A DNA stretch of 45,098 nucleotides from contig NZ_LUKZ01000028.1 of the NCBI RefSeq assembly GCF_001633105.1, positions 1-45,098 on the forward strand. Reading direction: 5' to 3'. The position numbers were made by a program, and so were the translations under genes. This document shows, in pieces, positions 18,524-28,299 of this stretch (its first letter is position 1; each line of letters opens with the position of its first letter). Below the pieces are notes generated by a model. That model made no database searches, was not told where the DNA came from, and saw only the letters and a program-made list of their open reading frames with translations. Source of the DNA: Acidovorax sp. GW101-3H11. Its GTDB lineage: Bacteria > Pseudomonadota > Gammaproteobacteria > Burkholderiales > Burkholderiaceae_C.

Positions 18524-19453
18524 TCACTTCCTCGCCGCCCCCTCGCGCGGCAGCGAAGCCACCCAGTCCTTGCCAAACCGCCCCTGCAGAAACGCCACAA
18601 ACGCCTGCACCTTCTGCGGCACCAGGCGCGGCGACGGGTACACCGCATGGATCTCCTGCTCGGGCAGGCGGCAGGTCTTGAGGACCTCCACCACGCGCCC
18701 GGCCGCCAGCGAATCCACCGCTACATAGTGCGGCAGCGCCGCGATGCCCATGTGCGCTCGCGCCGCCGCCAGCAGCGCGGAGAGGTTGTTGGACCGCAGC
18801 CGCCCGGTGACGGGCACCGACACCGCCTCGCCGCTCGCATTGCGCAGCCGCCACAGGTCGTTGCCCTGCACGCTGCTGTAGATCAGCGTGGCGTGGTCCT
18901 TCAGGTCCGACGGCCGGCGCGGCGTGCCGTGGCGGCGCAGGTAGGTGGGCGAAGCCACCAGCACCCAGGGGTTCATGCCCAGTGTGCGCGCGCCCAGGGC
19001 CGAGTCGGCCAGCTTGCCCAGGCGGATCGCCACGTCGATGCCATTGGCCACTAGGTCGGTGTAGCGGTCCTCAAAGCTCAGGTCCAGCTGCACCTGCGGG
19101 TTCTGCGCCATGAACTCCAGCGCCAGCGGCACCACCACGCGCCGCCCGAAGGCCACCGAGCTGCCCACGCGCAGCTGCCCGTGCACCTGCGTCTGGCGCA
19201 CGCGCACCACGCTCTCGGCTTCGGCCACATCGGTCACGATGGCCTTGCACTTCTCGTAGTACAGCGCGCCGGGCTCGGTCAGGCTCACGCCGCGCGTGTT
19301 GCGGTTGAGCAGCCGCACCTTCAGGTGCGCCTCCATCGCTGCCACCTGCTTGGTTACCGTGGGCTGCGTGGTGGCGAACTCCTGCGCCACCTTGGTGAAG
19401 CTGCCCGTCTCCACCACGCGCACAAACATCTCCATGGCATCGAGCCGGTCCAT
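18524..19453 (-). CDS. LysR-family transcriptional regulator
   Basis: 309 aa. N-terminal HTH: METGSFTKVAQEFATTQ-like segment (about 16-34), then PTVTKQVAAMEAHLKVRLLN with the RNTRGVSLTEPG wing. The periplasmic-binding-fold effector domain spans about 90-300. It is transcribed away from gcl with a 166-bp gap that holds a perfect TTATTCC palindrome (19503-19521), so it likely controls gcl-hyi-glxR. In other bacteria glyoxylate-carboligase regulators are of IclR (AllR/GclR) or LysR types. The effector is unknown; glyoxylate or an allantoin product is plausible. Confidence 0.93.
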   Translation of the reverse strand: MDRLDAMEMFVRVVETGSFTKVAQEFATTQPTVTKQVAAMEAHLKVRLLNRNTRGVSLTEPGALYYEKCKAIVTDVAEAESVVRVRQTQVHGQLRVGSSVAFGRRVVVPLALEFMAQNPQVQLDLSFEDRYTDLVANGIDVAIRLGKLADSALGARTLGMNPWVLVASPTYLRRHGTPRRPSDLKDHATLIYSSVQGNDLWRLRNASGEAVSVPVTGRLRSNNLSALLAAARAHMGIAALPHYVAVDSLAAGRVVEVLKTCRLPEQEIHAVYPSPRLVPQKVQAFVAFLQGRFGKDWVASLPREGAARK

Positions 19454-19502
19454 CGTGGTTGTCTCCTGTGCTGGGCATGGTGGCGCGGGCGTGCGCCGTG
19501 GC

Positions 19503-19521
19503 TTATTCCTGTGTGGAATAA
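19503..19521. promoter_or_regulatory. LysR-type operator (perfect palindrome) upstream of gcl
   Basis: TTATTCCTGTGTGGAATAA has 7+7 bp perfect arms around TGTGT and contains a T-N11-A core. It sits 49 bp before the lysR start and about 98 bp before gcl. Downstream TTTTAT may be part of the gcl promoter. Confidence 0.65.
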
Positions 19522-19619
19522 ATTTTATGGTCTGCCGCCACCTTCCGCCACAAGGGGTGCTTGCCTAGAGTTGCTTCATCTAACCGATTCAACCGACCAC
19601 AAACCAAAGGAGATGTGCA

Positions 19620-21410
<1,791 letters not shown>

Positions 21411-21444
21411 GGCGGCGCCTGGTTGCTCTGATCTATCCAACCAG

Positions 21445-21560
21445 CCGTTCGGCCTGAGCTTGTCGAAGGCTCGCTCCCGCCGTTCCTATCCCATCCGTTC
21501 AGCTTGAGCCTGTCGAAGGCCTCCCCTGTGCCCTGGCTTCGACAAGCTCAGCCCGAACGG
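21445..21560. repeat. Cluster of three CCGTTCGG...GTCGAAG repeats
   Basis: Copies at 21445-21470 and 21495-21520 on the plus strand and 21536-21560 inverted. Each runs from CCGTTCGG (or TTCAG) through TGAGC to GTCGAAG. The last two can pair into a hairpin with a 15-base loop, in the gcl-hyi gap. The same motif recurs at 44753-44777 and, degraded, at 44796-44820. A common intergenic repeat of beta/gamma-proteobacteria. Confidence 0.85.
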
Positions 21561-21634
21561 TGGATGGGGACGTGGACGGAGGGAGCGGGCCTCCCCTGTC
21601 CCTTGTTTTGATTCCTTGCCACCGGAGACTTTTC

Positions 21635-22414
21635 ATGCCCCGTTTTGCTGCCAACCTCAGCATGCTGTTCACCGAGGTTCCTTTTCTCGACCGCTTTGAG
21701 CGCGCCGCGCGCACCGGCTTTGAGGCCGTGGAGTTCCTTTTCCCTTACGAATTTCCCGCAGAAGAAATCCGCGCGCGCATCGACAAACACCAGTTGCAGA
21801 TCGTGCTGCACAACCTGCCCGCAGGCGACTGGGCCGCTGGCGAGCGCGGCATTGCCTGCGACCCGGCACGCATCGTGGAGTTTCGCGCCGGTGTGGCCCT
21901 GGCCATCACCTACGCCCAGGCACTGGGCGTGCCGCAGCTCAACTGCCTGGCGGGCAAGGCACCGGCAGGGGTGGATGCGGCGGTGCTGCGCCGCACCCTG
22001 GTCGATAACCTGCGCTTCGCGGCCACGGAGTTGAGGGCGGCCGGGCTGCGCCTGCTGATCGAGCCCATCAACCCCTTTGATATCCCGGGCTTCTACCTGA
22101 CTCGCACGGACCAGGCGCTGGACATCCTGGACGAAGTGGATGCCAGCAATGCCTTTGTGCAATACGACATCTACCACGCGCAGCGCACCGAAGGCGAAAT
22201 CGCGGCCACGCTGCAAAAGCACCTGCCACGCATCGGCCACGTGCAGCTGGCCGACAACCCCGGCCGCAACGAACCGGGCACGGGCGAGATCAACTACCGC
22301 TACCTGTTCGCGCACCTGGACCGCATCGGCTACGACGGCTGGGTGGGCTGTGAGTACCGGCCTGCACGCACAACCGAGATCGGCCTGGGGTGGCGCACGG
22401 CGCTGACCGCATGA
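21635..22414 (+). CDS. hyi: Hydroxypyruvate isomerase
   Basis: 259 aa from the ATG at 21635 (CCGGAGACTTTTC upstream); typical Hyi is 258-260 aa. TIM-barrel of the AP-endonuclease-2/xylose-isomerase-like family. Motifs: NLSMLFTEVPFLDRFERAA at the N-terminus, the metal-site Glu in LLIEPINPFDIPGF, QYDIYHAQRTEG, and ADNPGRNEPGTGEINY. It interconverts hydroxypyruvate and tartronate semialdehyde. It follows gcl after a repeat-filled gap and precedes glxR by 50 bp. Confidence 0.95.
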   Translation: MPRFAANLSMLFTEVPFLDRFERAARTGFEAVEFLFPYEFPAEEIRARIDKHQLQIVLHNLPAGDWAAGERGIACDPARIVEFRAGVALAITYAQALGVPQLNCLAGKAPAGVDAAVLRRTLVDNLRFAATELRAAGLRLLIEPINPFDIPGFYLTRTDQALDILDEVDASNAFVQYDIYHAQRTEGEIAATLQKHLPRIGHVQLADNPGRNEPGTGEINYRYLFAHLDRIGYDGWVGCEYRPARTTEIGLGWRTALTA

Positions 22415-22464
22415 GCCAGGACCCACGGATCGACGAATCACCACCACACAAGGAGAACAAGAAC

Positions 22465-23379
22465 ATGACCGACACCCCCCTCAAACTCGGTTTCATCGGC
22501 CTGGGCATCATGGGCGCGCCCATGTGCGGCCACCTCATCGCTGCGGGCCACCAGCTGTACGTGCACACCCGGGGCCGCGTGGCGCCGCAGATTGCACAGA
22601 GCAGCGCCACGCAATGCACCACCGCGCGTGGTGTGGCCGAGCGGGCCGACATCGTTTTTCTGATGCTGCCCGACACGCCCGATGTGGAGAAGGTGCTGTT
22701 CGGCGCCGACGGCGTAGCTCAAGGCTTGAAAGGCAGCGTGGGCAAGGTGGTGGTGGACATGAGTTCCATCTCGCCCGTGGCCACCAAGGACTTCGCGGCA
22801 CGCATCGAGGCTGTGGGCGCGCAGTACCTGGACGCCCCCGTCTCGGGCGGCGAGCTGGGCGCGAAGAACGCCACGCTGTCCATCATGGTCGGTGGCCCCG
22901 AGGCAGTGTTCGAGCGCATCAGGCCCTTGTTCGAGCGCCTGGGCAAGAACATCACCCTGGTGGGTGGCAACGGCGACGGCCAGACCGCCAAGGTGGCCAA
23001 CCAGATCATTGTGGCGCTCAACATCGAGGCCGTGGCCGAGGCGCTGCTGTTTGCCGCCCGCGCGGGCGCCGACCCGGCCCGTGTGCGCCAGGCGCTGCTG
23101 GGCGGTTTCGCTTCGTCCAAGATCCTGGAGGTGCATGCCGAGCGCATGATCAAGCGCACCTTCGACCCGGGCTTTCGCATCGGGCTGCACCAGAAGGACT
23201 TGAACCTCGCGCTGTCGAGTGCGCGGGCGCTGGGCGTGCCGCTGCCCAACACGGCGATGGCGCAGGAATTGTTCAATGCCTGCGTGGCCCATGGCGGGCA
23301 GGGCTGGGACCACTCGGCGATGGTGCGGGCGCTGGAGAAGATGGCGAATTTTGAGATGGGGCAAGCCGCAGCGGCTTGA
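22465..23379 (+). CDS. glxR: 2-hydroxy-3-oxopropionate (tartronate semialdehyde) reductase
   Basis: 304 aa from the ATG at 22465 (AAGGAGAACAAGAAC upstream). Rossmann motif GFIGLGIMG (9-17). Beta-hydroxyacid-dehydrogenase features: substrate loop DAPVSGGELGAKN (from 123) and catalytic Lys176 in GQTAKVANQ. It reduces tartronate semialdehyde to glycerate with NAD(P)H, feeding the kinase at 16864-18204. Final gene of the gcl unit. The relative GarR acts on the same compound in glucarate use; the gcl-hyi neighbourhood favours GlxR. Confidence 0.96.
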   Translation: MTDTPLKLGFIGLGIMGAPMCGHLIAAGHQLYVHTRGRVAPQIAQSSATQCTTARGVAERADIVFLMLPDTPDVEKVLFGADGVAQGLKGSVGKVVVDMSSISPVATKDFAARIEAVGAQYLDAPVSGGELGAKNATLSIMVGGPEAVFERIRPLFERLGKNITLVGGNGDGQTAKVANQIIVALNIEAVAEALLFAARAGADPARVRQALLGGFASSKILEVHAERMIKRTFDPGFRIGLHQKDLNLALSSARALGVPLPNTAMAQELFNACVAHGGQGWDHSAMVRALEKMANFEMGQAAAA

Positions 23380-23452
23380 TTGATCGGGGCCTCGTGCCCA
23401 CGGGCGGTGTGGCTTAAAGTCTGCGCAGTTCCAGACCACCCACATACCGTCG

Positions 23453-23800
23453 ATGAAGCACGACTGCCCCTACTGCGGAGCCGCCCTTGGGTGGCGACTG
23501 GTGACATCCAAGCCACTCCCCGGCGAGCGAAAGATATTGCCTCAGCGCGCAGTGCCGGTGTGCCCGGCGTGCAAGGGGGCGCTGGCCACCAACATCCATT
23601 GGTCGGAAGGTGTGCTGGGTTGCGCTGCGGCGCTGCTGGCCTTTCTGGTGCAGCAGTTGCTATCCAGGGCCGTACAGCCAGGTGCAGGGTTTTTTGCGCT
23701 CACGGGCGCGGTGGTGACCACCATGGTCGCGCTGATGGTTTTTTTCCATTTCCACTACTGGCGGCACTGGCAAAGGTACAAGCCCTACGTGTCCCCGTAA
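23453..23800 (+). CDS. Small membrane protein with zinc-ribbon-like head
   Basis: 115 aa, unrecognised. Two CxxC pairs (Cys5/Cys8 in CPYC and Cys37/Cys40 in CPAC) could bind one zinc. They are followed by two hydrophobic helices at about 53-70 and 76-98, and a basic/aromatic end (HYWRHWQRYK). The cysteine head and two-helix membrane anchor are common in small envelope proteins. It lies 73 bp after glxR on the same strand and may be a read-through gene rather than part of the pathway. The following hairpin is oriented for ggt. Confidence 0.72.
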   Translation: MKHDCPYCGAALGWRLVTSKPLPGERKILPQRAVPVCPACKGALATNIHWSEGVLGCAAALLAFLVQQLLSRAVQPGAGFFALTGAVVTTMVALMVFFHFHYWRHWQRYKPYVSP

Positions 23801-23859
23801 CTTTGCCGTGCGCCAAGCGGGGCAAAAGGGGATGCTTGGCAGGGCCAGAGGCACCAAAA

Positions 23860-23891
23860 AAATCCCGCACACCTTTCGGTGAGCGGGGTTT
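23860..23891 (-). terminator. Rho-independent terminator of ggt
   Basis: Stem AAATCCCGC-A-CACC / GGTG-A-GCGGGGTTT with loop TTTC, one A-A mismatch and one G-U pair. Read on the minus strand it ends in a run of seven T (complement of 23855-23861), so it stops ggt; it may also stop the convergent small gene. Confidence 0.8.
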
Positions 23892-23896
23892 CTGAT

Positions 23897-23954
23897 TCAA
23901 ATTGGCAGCTATCGCGCGTGCATCAAGCGCTAGTAGCTATCAATTAGATAGCAA
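23897..23954 (-). repeat. Comamonadaceae-type AGCTnCTnGCGC intergenic repeat
   Basis: Minus-strand reading starts TTGCTATC and continues TGATAGCTACTAGCGC, CGCGCGATAGCTGCCAA, TTTGA. It lies directly after the ggt stop. A 58-bp ungapped relative is embedded in puuD at 36107-36164, and a fragment (TGCTACTTTTTTGATAGCTG) lies near 40178. Confidence 0.65.
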
Positions 23955-25739
23955 TCAATATCCCAGCGTCTTCCCATCCGGGTTGCGCGGGTCTGAGTAG
24001 CCATACAGCGCGCCTCCCCGGATCTGGATGGTCTGCGTGCGGCCCATCGAGGGCTTCACGGCGATGTTGTGGCCGCGTTGCTTGAGCAGGGCCAGGGTGT
24101 CGGGCGAGAGGCCCTTTTCCACGCGCAGTTCGTCGGGCGTCCACTGGTGGTGCACGCGGGGTGCAGCAGCGGCTTCGGCGGGGTTCATGCCGAAGTCGAT
24201 GGTGTTGACCACTGTCTGCAGCACCGTGGTGATGATGCGCGCGCCGCCAGGGCTGCCGGTCACCAGGGTGGGCTTGCCGTCCTTCAGGACCAGGGTGGGC
24301 GTCATGGACGACAGGGGGCGCTTCTTGGCTGCGACCGCGTTGGCGTCGCCGCCGACCAGGCCGTAGGCGTTGGCCACGCCGGGCTTGGCCGAGAAGTCGT
24401 CCATCTCGTTGTTGAGCAGGATGCCCGTGCCCTTGGCGACGATGCCGCTGCCGAAGTTGGTGTTCAGCGTGTACGTCACGGCCACGGCGTTGCCCGCCTT
24501 GTCCACCACCGAGTAGTGGGTGGTCTGGTCGCTTTCATACGGCTGGGGCTGGCCGGGCTTGATCTCCTTGGCCGGGCGTGCACGGTTGGCGTCGATGCCC
24601 TTGGCCAGCGACTCGGCATAGCGCTTGGAGGTCAGGCCCTTCAGGGGAATCTTCACGAAGTCTGGGTCGCCCAGGTATTCGGAGCGGTCGGCGTAGGCCA
24701 GCTTGCTGCTCTCGGCCATGTAGTGGATGGTCTGCGCGCTGTTGGGACCCCACTGGGCCAGGGGCAGGGGCTCCAGCATGTTCAGGATCTGCACCAGGTG
24801 CGGGCCGCCAGAGGAGGGTGGCGGCATGGTCACGATCTCATAGCCCCGGTAGGTGCCGCGTGTGGGCACACGCTCGGCCACCTTGTATTCGCGCAGGTCT
24901 TGCAGGCTGATGGCGCCCGCGTGCGGGGCCATCTCGGCGGCGATCTTCTGGGCGATTTCGCCTTCGTAGAACGCCTTGGCGCCCTGCTGGCCGATCAGGC
25001 GCATGGACTGGGCCAGGTCTTTCTGCACCAGCGGGTCGCCCACCTTCAGGGGCTCGCCGTTCTTCCAGAAGATGGCCTGGGTGGCGGGCCAGTTGCCCAT
25101 GTTTTTCTTCTCTTGTTGCAGGATCTTGGCGAGTGTCTCGCTGACCGGGAAACCCTTGTCGGCCAGTTCGATGGCGGGGGCAATCACACGCGACAGGGGC
25201 AGGGTGCCCCAGGTCTTGAGTGCATGCTCCATGCCCGCCACGGTGCCGGGCACGCCCACGGCGTAGTGGGTGTAGAGCGACTTGCCGTCCACCACATTGC
25301 CCTTGGCGTCCAGGTACATGTCGCGTGTGGCCTTCGATGGAGCCACTTCGCGGAAGTCGAGCGCCACGCTCTTGCCGGTCTTGGCATCGTGCACCACCAT
25401 GAACCCGCCACCACCCAGGTTGCCTGCATTGGGCAGGGCCACGGCCAGCGCAAAGCCAATGCCCACGGCCGCGTCCACCGCGTTGCCACCGGCCTTGAGG
25501 ATGTCCAGGCCGATCTGCGAGGCCAGTTCCTGCTCGGTGGCGACCATGCCATTGCGTGCCACCACGGGGTGGAACACGTCCATGCTGAAGTCGTAGGCCG
25601 CGCTGGCGGCCTGGGCGGCTGCCGTCTGCTGCACGGCGGGTGCGGGCGCGGCTGCCGTGGTGGGGGCGCTGCCGCAGGCCGTGAGGCTGGCCAGGGCCAG
25701 CGCCAGGCTGGAGGCCAGCAGCGTGTGTCGGATGTTCAT
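23955..25739 (-). CDS. ggt: Gamma-glutamyltransferase (lipoprotein form)
   Basis: 594 aa from the ATG at 25737-25739. A signal peptide ends in a lipobox SLTAC (Cys22), then an Ala/Pro/Gln linker; so it is probably membrane-anchored in the periplasm. It is an Ntn hydrolase: the pro-form splits before Thr406 of TTHYSVVD, which becomes the nucleophile of the small subunit. Other family marks: NAVDAAVGIGFALAV, PPPSSGG, NNEMDDFSAKPG and GSPGGARIITTVLQ. It cleaves or transfers the gamma-glutamyl group of glutathione. Its purpose between two purine blocks is not evident. Confidence 0.95.
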   Translation of the reverse strand: MNIRHTLLASSLALALASLTACGSAPTTAAAPAPAVQQTAAAQAASAAYDFSMDVFHPVVARNGMVATEQELASQIGLDILKAGGNAVDAAVGIGFALAVALPNAGNLGGGGFMVVHDAKTGKSVALDFREVAPSKATRDMYLDAKGNVVDGKSLYTHYAVGVPGTVAGMEHALKTWGTLPLSRVIAPAIELADKGFPVSETLAKILQQEKKNMGNWPATQAIFWKNGEPLKVGDPLVQKDLAQSMRLIGQQGAKAFYEGEIAQKIAAEMAPHAGAISLQDLREYKVAERVPTRGTYRGYEIVTMPPPSSGGPHLVQILNMLEPLPLAQWGPNSAQTIHYMAESSKLAYADRSEYLGDPDFVKIPLKGLTSKRYAESLAKGIDANRARPAKEIKPGQPQPYESDQTTHYSVVDKAGNAVAVTYTLNTNFGSGIVAKGTGILLNNEMDDFSAKPGVANAYGLVGGDANAVAAKKRPLSSMTPTLVLKDGKPTLVTGSPGGARIITTVLQTVVNTIDFGMNPAEAAAAPRVHHQWTPDELRVEKGLSPDTLALLKQRGHNIAVKPSMGRTQTIQIRGGALYGYSDPRNPDGKTLGY

Positions 25740-25930
25740 GGAAGCTGCTCCTTGGTTTTTTTGCTTCAGGGAAATGGAAGGGGATGCGGCCCCACAAAAG
25801 GGGCCGCAGCAAGTGTAGGGGGCGCCTGCCTCTCTGTGGGCGGCGGTGATGCCGTAGCGTACGCAGCCCATGCGCGTGTGTCATTGCTGCGCGGCGTCGC
25901 GGCGTGCACTGGCCCGGGCACACGCCCTGT

Positions 25931-26650
25931 TCAACGTCGCAGGGATTCGCGCACCTGCGTCAGCGAGCGCCGCTGGCGCCCCTGGGCGTCCTGGTTGTCA
26001 TCCGACAGCCAGGCCTCGAAGGCCTGCCGGAGCAGCGGCCATTCGGTGTCGATGACCGAGAACCAGGCGGTGTCGCGGTTGCGGCCCTTGTAGACCACGG
26101 CCTGGCGGAAGATGCCCTCGAACTGGAAACCCAGGCGCGCGGCGGTGCGCCGCGAAGGGGCGTTGAGGCTGTCGCACTTCCACTCGTAGCGGCGGTAGCC
26201 CAGCGTGTCGAACACGTAGGCCATGAGCAGGAACTGCGCCTCGGTGGACGCGGGGGTCTGCTGCAGCAGGGGCGAGAGCATCACGTTGCCCACCTCAATC
26301 ACGCCGTGGGTGGGATCGATGCGCATCAGCGCCAGCGTGCCCACGGCCTTGCCGGTGGTCCGGTCCACCACGGCGAAGTGGCGCGGGTCGGTGCTCTGCG
26401 CGGCGCCTTGGGCGTAGCGCAGGTAGTCCTGCGGCGTATCGAACGGGCCGGTGAACATGTAGGTCCAGGCGCGCGGGTCCGGCGCGAGCCGGTAGGCGGC
26501 ATCCAGGTCAGCCGCGTGGCGTTCGGCCTGCAGGGGCTCCAGCAGGCAGTGGCGGCCCGCCAGGGTCACGCCGGTGGGTTGGGGGCGGGGCGTCCAGCCG
26601 GGCACGGGGGCGCCGATGGGCTGGGCCAAATCGTTGATCGAGGTGGACAT
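25931..26650 (-). CDS. GNAT-family N-acetyltransferase (RimJ/RimL-like)
   Basis: 239 aa from the ATG at 26648-26650 (MSTSINDLAQ). GNAT fold of the Acetyltransf_3 type: substrate side LEPLQAERHAADLDAAYRL, beta strands with FAVVDRTTGKAVGTLALMRI, then IEVGNVMLSPLLQQTPASTEA and the C-terminal YEWKCDSLNAPSRRTAARLG, FQFEGIFRQAVVYKGRNRDT block typical of RimJ/RimL. The acceptor is unknown. It is divergent from a MocR regulator, with a perfect inverted repeat GTGGATC/GATCCAC between them, so it is the probable regulated partner. Confidence 0.9.
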   Translation of the reverse strand: MSTSINDLAQPIGAPVPGWTPRPQPTGVTLAGRHCLLEPLQAERHAADLDAAYRLAPDPRAWTYMFTGPFDTPQDYLRYAQGAAQSTDPRHFAVVDRTTGKAVGTLALMRIDPTHGVIEVGNVMLSPLLQQTPASTEAQFLLMAYVFDTLGYRRYEWKCDSLNAPSRRTAARLGFQFEGIFRQAVVYKGRNRDTAWFSVIDTEWPLLRQAFEAWLSDDNQDAQGRQRRSLTQVRESLRR

Positions 26651-26707
26651 GGGTGGTGCAGTCGAAGCGGAAAAAAGAGAAATGGAGTGTGTGACTTTAG
26701 GGATCTT

Positions 26708-26729
26708 GTGGATCATCAAAAAGATCCAC
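26708..26729. promoter_or_regulatory. Candidate MocR operator
   Basis: GTGGATC and GATCCAC form a perfect 7+7 inverted repeat around an 8-bp AT-rich spacer (ATCAAAAA). It is in the 139-bp gap between the divergent GNAT and MocR genes; a further GGATC at 26701 repeats the half-site. Confidence 0.55.
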
Positions 26730-26789
26730 TGGAGCACAATCTGATGGTGCCACTGTGTTTGCCAACCAGTGGCTTTTTACAGGCACCCC

Positions 26790-28286
26790 ATGACCTCACT
26801 TACCCCTGTCACCGACTCCGTCCGCCATGTCCTGCTGGAAGCCCCGCTGGTGCGGGGGCGGCAGGGCGATTCGCTGCAGCGCCAGCTCCTGGGCCGCATC
26901 CGCGACGCCATCCTGGATGGTCGCTTCCCCTCGGGCTGCCGCTTGCCCGGGTCGCGGGACCTGGCGGCGGACCTGGGGGTGTCGCGCAACAGCGTGACGG
27001 CGGTGTACGAGCAGCTGGGGGCTGAGGGCTACATCGAGCTGAACCGCCGGGGCACCAAGGTGGCCGCGCTGGACCGCAGCCGCGCCCGGGGCCGTGCGGA
27101 CGCAGCCCGCGTGGTGCCGCCGCGCCTGTCCGAACGCAGCGCGCAGGTGGTCAGCCGCTTTGCCGATGCGGCCGACACCCTGGCGTTCAAACCCGGTGTG
27201 CCTGCGCTGGCGCGGTTTCCGGTGAGTGCATGGAAGAGCTGTTTTGACCGCGCGTTCAAGACGGCGGGCGTGGCGGCCCTGGGCTATGGCCACCCCGCAG
27301 GCGAGGCAGCCTTGCGCAGCGCCATCCTGCGGCACTTGGCGGTGGCGCGGGGCGTGCGCTGCGACATCGGTCAAGTGGTCATTACCGAAGGCGCGCAGGA
27401 GGCCCTGAACCTGTGCGTGCGGCTGGCAACCAACCCGGGCGACACCGCCTGGCTGGAAGACCCGGGCTACCGGGGCGCACACACGGCGTTCCGGTGTGGG
27501 GACCTGCGGGTGGAGCCCGTGCGGGTCGATGATGCAGGCTTGCTGGTGCCCGCCCAGGCCTGGGCGGCAATGCCACCCCGGCTCATCTACACCACGCCGT
27601 CCCACCAGTACCCCACGGGCGCCGTGCTGCCGGTGGCGCGCAGGCTGGCGCTGATCCGCCAGGCCCAGGCCTGCGGCGCCTGGATTATTGAGGACGACTA
27701 CGACAGCGAATTCCGCCACGCGGGCGAGCTGATCGGCGCCATGCAGGGCCTGGTGCCTGAAGCGCCGGTGATGTACGTGGGCACGTTCAGCAAGACGCTG
27801 TTCCCGTCGTTGCGGCTCGGCTTTGTGGTGCTGCCGCAGGCGCTGGTGGCCGTGGCCGCGCCCCTGCTCAAGGAGTCGCTGCGCGGCGGGCACCGCCACG
27901 AGCAGCTGGCGCTGGCAGAGTTCATCGAGAGCGGGCAGTTCAGCCGGCACCTGGGGCGCATGCGGCGCCTGTACCGCAGCCGACAGGCGCTGCTGCGCGA
28001 TGCATTGGCGCAGCACCTGGCCGTGCCCCACACGGTGCTGGGGGGCGACAGCGGCATGCACCTCACGGTGCGCCTGCCGCCCGCATACCCCGACCAGGCC
28101 ATTGCCGAGGCGGCCCGCGCCTACGACATGGCGCCCGCGCCGCTGTCACGCTTTGCCCTGCGCGCACAGCCCGAAGACAACGGCCTGGTGCTGGGCTACG
28201 GCAACACGTCAGAGTCGCAGTACCCGGCCCTGGTGCAGCGGCTTGCGCGGCTGGCGAAGGCGCAGCGGGCACACCGCAGCGCCTGA
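26790..28286 (+). CDS. MocR/GabR-family PLP-dependent transcriptional regulator
   Basis: 498 aa from the ATG at 26790 (MTSLTPVTDS). N-terminal GntR-like winged helix at about 28-95 (GDSLQRQLLGRIRDAILDGR, LPGSRDLAADLGVSRNSVT). A linker leads to an aminotransferase fold I domain at about 130-490, with EDDYDSEFR (301-309) and the PLP lysine Lys335 in GTFSKTLFPSLRLGF. MocR proteins sense a PLP-reactive amine and regulate a divergent gene, here the GNAT acetyltransferase. The PLP-binding residues seen are intact. Confidence 0.94.
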   Translation: MTSLTPVTDSVRHVLLEAPLVRGRQGDSLQRQLLGRIRDAILDGRFPSGCRLPGSRDLAADLGVSRNSVTAVYEQLGAEGYIELNRRGTKVAALDRSRARGRADAARVVPPRLSERSAQVVSRFADAADTLAFKPGVPALARFPVSAWKSCFDRAFKTAGVAALGYGHPAGEAALRSAILRHLAVARGVRCDIGQVVITEGAQEALNLCVRLATNPGDTAWLEDPGYRGAHTAFRCGDLRVEPVRVDDAGLLVPAQAWAAMPPRLIYTTPSHQYPTGAVLPVARRLALIRQAQACGAWIIEDDYDSEFRHAGELIGAMQGLVPEAPVMYVGTFSKTLFPSLRLGFVVLPQALVAVAAPLLKESLRGGHRHEQLALAEFIESGQFSRHLGRMRRLYRSRQALLRDALAQHLAVPHTVLGGDSGMHLTVRLPPAYPDQAIAEAARAYDMAPAPLSRFALRAQPEDNGLVLGYGNTSESQYPALVQRLARLAKAQRAHRSA

Positions 28287-28299
28287 GCACGAAACCGCG

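Noticed and set aside
24069-26093. A 674-residue plus-strand open frame opposite ggt.
   Set aside because: It is antisense to the full-length ggt with all its motifs; high GC keeps opposite frames open. No family feature, no ribosome site.
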